Below are positions 59,047-64,000 of a DNA stretch of 64,000 nucleotides, piece after piece. Each line of letters starts with the position of its first letter. The first letter of the stretch is position 1. Source of the DNA: Cordylochernes scorpioides (Eukaryota; Arthropoda; Arachnida; Pseudoscorpiones; Chernetidae); NCBI GenBank assembly GCA_030710605.1, contig CP092879.1, positions 19,483,582 to 19,547,581 on the forward strand. Reading direction: 5' to 3'. The notes under the pieces are model-generated. The model saw nothing but the letters and a program-made list of their open reading frames with translations, had not been told where the DNA came from and ran no database searches. The position numbers were made by a program, and so were the translations under genes.

Positions 59047-59310
59047 GGGATCGGTGAATGAAAGGTCTAAACCGTTGGTTTTCGACCGCTACAAAATTAT
59101 GGGATTGAATTTTTGGACACATTTTTTCTAATTAAGAATTCTCGAATGGCCCCCGAAACCCAGTAGCAAGTACAAGTTACCAAACAGTGCTCTGGCACAC
59201 TTTACGTGCAATGGTCGAGCTGCTTTTCACATGTGTAGACAGGTTTTACAGTAAAAGCAGTCGCCAATTTCTACTCACCATGATTATTATGGCCTGTGCC
59301 ACGTATTAGA
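59047..59310 (+). repeat. Degenerate SINE, full-length order
   Basis: Head ATCGGTGAATGAAAGGTCTA, AACCGTTGGTTTTCGACC; linker; body GAATGGCCCCCGAAACC, ACCAAACAGTGCTCTGGCAC, TGCTTTTCACATGTGTAGAC, ATGATTATTATGGCCTGTGC, CACGTATTAG. The B-box is lost. Same family as 30762 and 36727, much older. Confidence 0.75.
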
Positions 59311-59496
59311 AAAATAAAGCAATTAAGAGATTTACAAATTACTGAAAAATTTGAAAACATTTTATTGTCAGAGGTTTTCAAAGTATAGGAAGGTTTTGAA
59401 AATTTAAACTGAATTTTATTTTGTAAACTTATGAAGATAAAACCAAAAATTCCGTAAAGTAGAAAGGTTTGACAAGTGTGATTCAATGTCTAGAGA

Positions 59497-60130
59497 ATGC
59501 TTGAAGAATACTTTGTAGAGTTGTGCCATAATGTGCAGAGGTTTGATAACTGTAATAGAGTATCTCAAGGGGCGTTTGAACAATATTTATGGAGAATAGA
59601 AATACCAACGTATGGAAACAAACAGCTCCATAATGCGGAAAGGTTTGATAACTGTAATAGAGTATCTCAAGGGGCGTTTGAACAATATTTATGGAAAATA
59701 GAAATACCAACGTATGGAAACAAACAGCTCCATAATGCGGAGAGGTTTGATAACTGTAATAAAGTATCTCAAGGGGCGTTTGAACAATATTTATGGAGAA
59801 TAGAAATACCAACGTATGGAAACAAACAGCTCCATAATGCGGAGAGGTTTGATAACTGTAATAGAGTATCTCAAGGGGCGTTTGAACAATATTTATGGAG
59901 AATAGAAATACCAACGTATGGAAACAAACAGCTCCATAATGTGGAGAGGTTTGAAAACTGTGATATAGTATCTCAAGGGGCGTTCGAAGCAATCTTTGTG
60001 GAGAAAAGAAATAACAGCGTATGGAAATAAACAGCTCCATAGTGCGAAGATATCTGACCACTGTGATTCAGTATCTCAAGGAGAGTTTGAAACAATCTTT
60101 ATGGAGAAAATAAATGCCAACGTATAAAAG
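59497..60130. repeat. 102-bp tandem repeat open in frame on both strands
   Basis: The anchor AGGTTTGATAACTGTAATAG recurs at 59539, 59641, 59743, 59845 and 59947 (period 102 bp, 34 codons), with a decayed sixth unit to about 60130. The plus frame repeats ERFDNCNRVSQGAFEQYL; the minus frame is open over the same span. Changes between units are few and include amino-acid changes, with no sign of codon-level selection. No start or splice context is evident. More diverged units lie at 60620-60720. Best read as a minisatellite. Confidence 0.85.
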
Positions 60131-61220
60131 GCATTCCTTATTTACATCGTCGTCTAGTGTATAAACTCGACAATTTTGAGACCAATATTTCTAGTATCGT
60201 GCAAGAGTGGAAATGGTTGTCATTGAACGATTGTTTGGGAAAGGTACCAAAAACTTGTTAAAGCTTATTATAGAAACAATTTACGTTTCAAACAAAAGGA
60301 TTGGAGAGGATTGGATTGGTAGAGGTTATTTGAAACGACTATGATGGGGGAAAGAATTCCAGATACTAGCACTTTATAAAATTATAAAGCCAAACTTCGA
60401 TGAATTGATTTAGTTAAATTAAAAATAAAATATTTTTATTTAGACAGGTAGTTACGAAACAAACCTTTCGAGGTAAATTATAAGATAGCGTAGAATATTG
60501 TCTAGAGAGAAAAGTCGTGTATCAAAGTTGAGATAGGGAAGCTGGTAGAACCGAATTCCAGAAAACTTTTAGATGAACTAGTACTGGACACTATTTTTTG
60601 TGGATTTATCTTGGAAGAAGAAATCGTTTGAAACAATCTTTGTGGAGAAGAGAAATGCCAACATATGGAAACAAAAAGCTACACAATGTGGAGAGGTTTG
60701 ACAACGACTTGTGTGGGAAAATATCGGAAATTAGGTTCCAAGAACCAAAAAATCAGATGGAAATTCAATCAGCATATAAGTCTGGTATAGAAGATTCTGT
60801 GAACGAGAAGAATTCAGATGATTAAATATTTATTGAAGAAAGTATTGGGACATATAAAACTGAAGTATGTACAACTGGATACTTGATTGAGGTCGGACTA
60901 ATACCGACCTTTGACCTATGTAACTGAAGATAATTATGACCCATCAACCCATTGACCCCAGCCATGTTTCGACAGGATATTTCTACTTATTACCCAGAAA
61001 CGGAACAAATTGACTCTGAAATACCAAGTATTTAGGAAAATAACAAATGAAATACCTGTTTTATTCGCCGTTTCACATTACGTTTGTAGACTGGACACGA
61101 CAAATCTTCTAATGACAGAGGTACAGATGTTTTCAAATAGCTCTAAATATCTTATTGGCGGCGATTTACAGATTATTGATATAGGAATACACATAGGTAT
61201 ATACCTAAAACCATGAGGAA
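60131..61220. other. Intergenic, with diverged 102-bp units
   Basis: 60620-60720 (GTTTGAAACAATCTTTGTGG, CAACATATGGAAACAAAAAG) is related to the 102-bp repeat. Otherwise nothing is recognised. Confidence 0.5.
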
Positions 61221-61237
61221 AAAACATTGTAATACAA

Positions 61238-61524
61238 CAACAACAACAACAAAAAAGCCTTTATTTAGGGTCACTGACCCTATACAGGATTCACCAGAGG
61301 TATGCATAAGAACAAAGCAGTGAGACAAAGGAAATAACGATATATACAGAGTAAAAAGAGAAAAAAAATAATAAGAAAGAGGGAAGCAAGAAATCAACAC
61401 AAAAAGAGTAGCAGTAAGAAAGTGAGGAGTGAGTATCACTTGGCCTTCTTCTGAGATATGGACTTGTGGAAACCATAAAACGCCGTAGCAATATACTTAT
61501 TCTGGGTCATATTGTCAATTATTG
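61238..61524 (-). mobile_element. 5'-truncated LINE end with 17-bp target duplication
   Basis: The target duplication AAAACATTGTAATACAA lies at 61221-61237 and 61525-61541. On the minus strand the insert starts within codons for the LINE C-terminus (IIDNMTQNKYIATAFYGFHK, then SISQKKAK and stop). It continues through a short 3' UTR with hairpin AGGGT CAGTG ACCCT, AAATAAAGGC, and (TTG)n. It is a near copy of the nested LINE at 11727-12052. Confidence 0.92.
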
Positions 61525-61541
61525 AAAACATTGTAATACAA

Positions 61542-62335
61542 GGTTGTCCCAAAAGTTGGTAAACACTTGCAAAAAAATTAAATACCAACATTATTTGCCG
61601 TTATGTATAATGTCTTTGTACTATGTATAAAGTAATTGTATAATGTATTATTATGTATTCGCCGTAATAATATTTATTATTCGCCAAGTAATAAGAAAAA
61701 CACAAACTTTTGGAACAACCTTATAACAGTATTAAGTAACTTGAACATGCATATATATTTCTGGTAGATGTGAAGTTTTGCTTCTACAAAATTAACGCCG
61801 CCCCAATATATACAGGTCTATTTGCTCAATCCTCCCCCCTCCCTCGTTTCAAGCACTGTTACTTGCTCAAATGGAGCTCTTTTACGTCGCTAAAGCAAAG
61901 TGATGTTTGAATAACTGTTTAACATTAATACAAAAATAAATAAATAAATAAAATACAGTTTGTAACGCTTATACAAGCTCTTATTATAGTCAAAGTCTGC
62001 TACTCAACACACGCATGAGCCTATAATTCTAATTACTTAAAGTTATAATACCGCGATTTTTTAATAACCTGTAAATGAAAAATAATCTTCGAAATTCTTT
62101 CATAGTGTTTCATTAAAAAACATGAGTGTATAAATATTCAAACTACCATTTTGAATTTTCCTTACAAATTGAACGACAGAGGTAGATACATTTTAATTGA
62201 AAGTGAATAATTTTTTAATTGGGAATGAAATGAATATATATTAATAACAGATGTAATGTCGGTGACTCCCTCCTCACAGAAAGATAACCTAATCGGTGGG
62301 CGAAGATCCCAGGGGAAAGTTGGGAAAGAGAGGAT
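61542..62335. other. Intergenic, nothing recognised
   Basis: AT-rich; no gene seen. Confidence 0.5.
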
Positions 62336-62830
62336 AAAATCCCAGCTGTGTGGAATACTCCCGTGAAGGGGGAGAATGTGGACAGACAGCATTCTTGTGT
62401 GAGGATGTAACATCGGCGATACCAGAGAAGCGGGACAGATTCCAGGGAAGGAAGCGTTGGCCAGGACGGGTCGGCAGAACAGGACAGAACGGCTGCCCTG
62501 TACGGAGCAGATTGCTCTGTGAAAAGTGGACACCTAAACGAATGTGTCGGTCGGCAGCGAATCAGCCTACAAGTCGGTGTTGCCCAGGCTGGACGTGGAC
62601 TGTATGAAGCAGAACGCTTCACAAGAGTGACATCCACGACGCTAAGGATCCTTCAGATAGCTGAAGTTGAAGGCAAATCTCATATTCTGTATTCCTTCCA
62701 TTTCGTACCACTGTAATAAAGTGCTAACTTATTTGAATCTCTTCCCCAACTCACGCGTCTTTCGTTGTACCATTCTAATCAGACAAAGAACACAAACGGC
62801 GTCTGGGTTTGACACACGCAACAATATTCT
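62336..62830 (+). mobile_element. Possible LTR (solo or partial)
   Basis: A GC-rich block that begins TGTGGAATACTCCCGTGAAG, can form a CTCCC/GGGGGAG hairpin, and has an AATAAA signal at 62716 followed by a T/C-rich end. Composition and signal layout suggest an LTR, but I found no second copy, no TG/CA boundary pair and no target duplication. ORFs on both strands (62162-62637) are overlapping and motif-free. Confidence 0.3.
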
Positions 62831-64000
62831 ATTCAAAGATGTATTTAACAATTTAATTACGAAGGACCCACATTTTAATGATATCAGTGTCTTCATTTTT
62901 TTCAGAGAGCGTATTATAGTGAGAAAATAACACACACGTTGATGATTACCCATTTAAACGATAGAAAAGATGGTAGTTGATGACATACAAATCCTAATTA
63001 CTGACTTATTCAGGCGATAGCATTCTTGCCTTGACACAGAGCAAGCTTCAGATGACGGTGACTTCGAGTGTCTCAGCAGCAGTGATGTCTGATCCCTGGA
63101 CGTCGAATCTGACGCGAACATAGTTCTGTCGCCGAAGAAGATCTGTTCAGGGCATGGGCGTTTATCTCTCTAACAAGCACGGCATCAGTTTCGTGTTGCT
63201 TCAGGGAGCAGCACACTTATATACTCTTTTTTCGATGAAATTCCGCACACGTTGAGGAACACTATGCGGGAGCTCAAAACGCACTTTTATCAGTTGATTC
63301 ACTTATGGCAGAGAACTTCTTGTAAATCATGCAGACTTGTTCTATAAAATAATTATTCTTCTGTTAAGAAAGTTTGGGTTTTAGTCAGCAGTCGGGTTCT
63401 CGGGAAATTTTTGAGATAATTTCCTGTAAAAAAATATATATTTTAAGTTTCTATAATTACGTGTGATCTTCATGTCTACAGAAACAGTGATTGTACTTAA
63501 ATATTGAGTTGTAAAATTGTTACAGATTATGTGTGTCTAGCTGCTAATGTGCTTCCGAATATTCAGGAATGTTGTCATACATATTGAAATTTGGATCATT
63601 TTATTACCATAAAGTTGTGTTAAGCTTTCTGGAATCATCGAGACGGGGCTAGAACAAGAAGTATGAACCGATGCTTGAGTGCTAATGTCTTCTTGGGAGG
63701 GACGATGCAGACTGCGCTGGTATTAGCGCGGGAGGGTTAGAAAAACGCTGTTTCTGAATAGTTATAAACGGAATGGGGCTCTTGATACCTAAACTGGAAC
63801 TTCAGCTAGAGTTTCCTGGGGAGGGGTGGAGCGGTTTACCGATGGTGGAATTACAGCAGGGCGACGTGCTGTTGTCCTCGACGTGAGCAGAGGGATTCAC
63901 CAACGTTATTGGCACTTATATTTGAAACACATTACGTTCATCTACTCGTAAATTTACATAATATAAATTCTGTCAGACAGCTGATAGAAAGTCCATGGTG
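62831..64000. other. Intergenic, nothing firm
   Basis: 63040-63090 reads SSDDGDFECLSSSDV in one frame, reminiscent of an acidic transposase N-terminus, but a stop follows and nothing supports it. No other signal. Confidence 0.35.

Noticed and set aside
62162..62637. Overlapping ORFs of 123 and 140 codons on the minus strand
   Set aside because: They overlap in different frames over a GC-rich block that looks more like an LTR; no protein motif.

Overview
This window is animal nuclear DNA: AT-rich, intron-containing and dominated by transposable elements. It carries split genes with GT-AG introns, Tc1/mariner, Helitron, LINE, SINE and Ty3/Gypsy elements, MITEs and long minisatellites. No bacterial gene organisation is present. 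The LINE and Tc1 protein fragments look most like those common in arthropods, perhaps arachnids, but I cannot name the species from sequence alone.

Two host genes are clear. PABPC1 (cytoplasmic poly(A)-binding protein, + strand, 22333-27215) is intact in six coding exons, with four RRMs, a proline-rich linker and a C-terminal MLLE domain. LACTB2 (metallo-beta-lactamase-fold RNase) is present as four exons in two blocks of opposite orientation. The last two exons lie on the minus strand (33572-30577). The two preceding exons lie on the plus strand (36027-39574), beyond a 100-N gap. The splice phases join exactly across the two blocks. The piece 35145-50049 is bounded on both sides by 100-N gaps, so the simplest reading is that this contig is placed in the wrong orientation. 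Once flipped, PABPC1 and LACTB2 are convergent neighbours, and the missing N-terminal exons of LACTB2 would lie to the right.

Layout: 1-594, 89-bp tandem repeat. 0.6-7 kb, repeat debris (SINE, MITEs, LINE tails, foldbacks). 7138-8624, Tc1-like transposon with a frameshifted DD34E transposase. 9188-9990, 38-bp minisatellite. 10-22 kb, gene-poor, with Helitron ends, LINE ends, foldbacks and a tRNA-Gly with a destroyed acceptor stem. 22-27.3 kb, PABPC1. 27.6-35 kb, LACTB2 3' part with repeats. 35.1-50 kb, the apparently inverted contig: LACTB2 middle exons, a mariner split by a SINE, a LINE reverse transcriptase remnant, and a young internally deleted Gypsy element inserted into a MITE. 50.15-57.96 kb, a satellite of 44-46-bp units interrupted by a 5'-truncated LINE. 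58-64 kb, further tandem repeats, a foldback, a SINE, a LINE end with a 17-bp target-site duplication, and a possible solo LTR.

The most interesting signals are the LACTB2 orientation switch, a 3'-terminal hairpin-AATAAAG-(TTG)n module shared by many LINE ends with covarying stems, an internal duplication in the satellite that preserves an empty site for the LINE insertion, and MITEs whose ends resemble those of the Tc1-like element.
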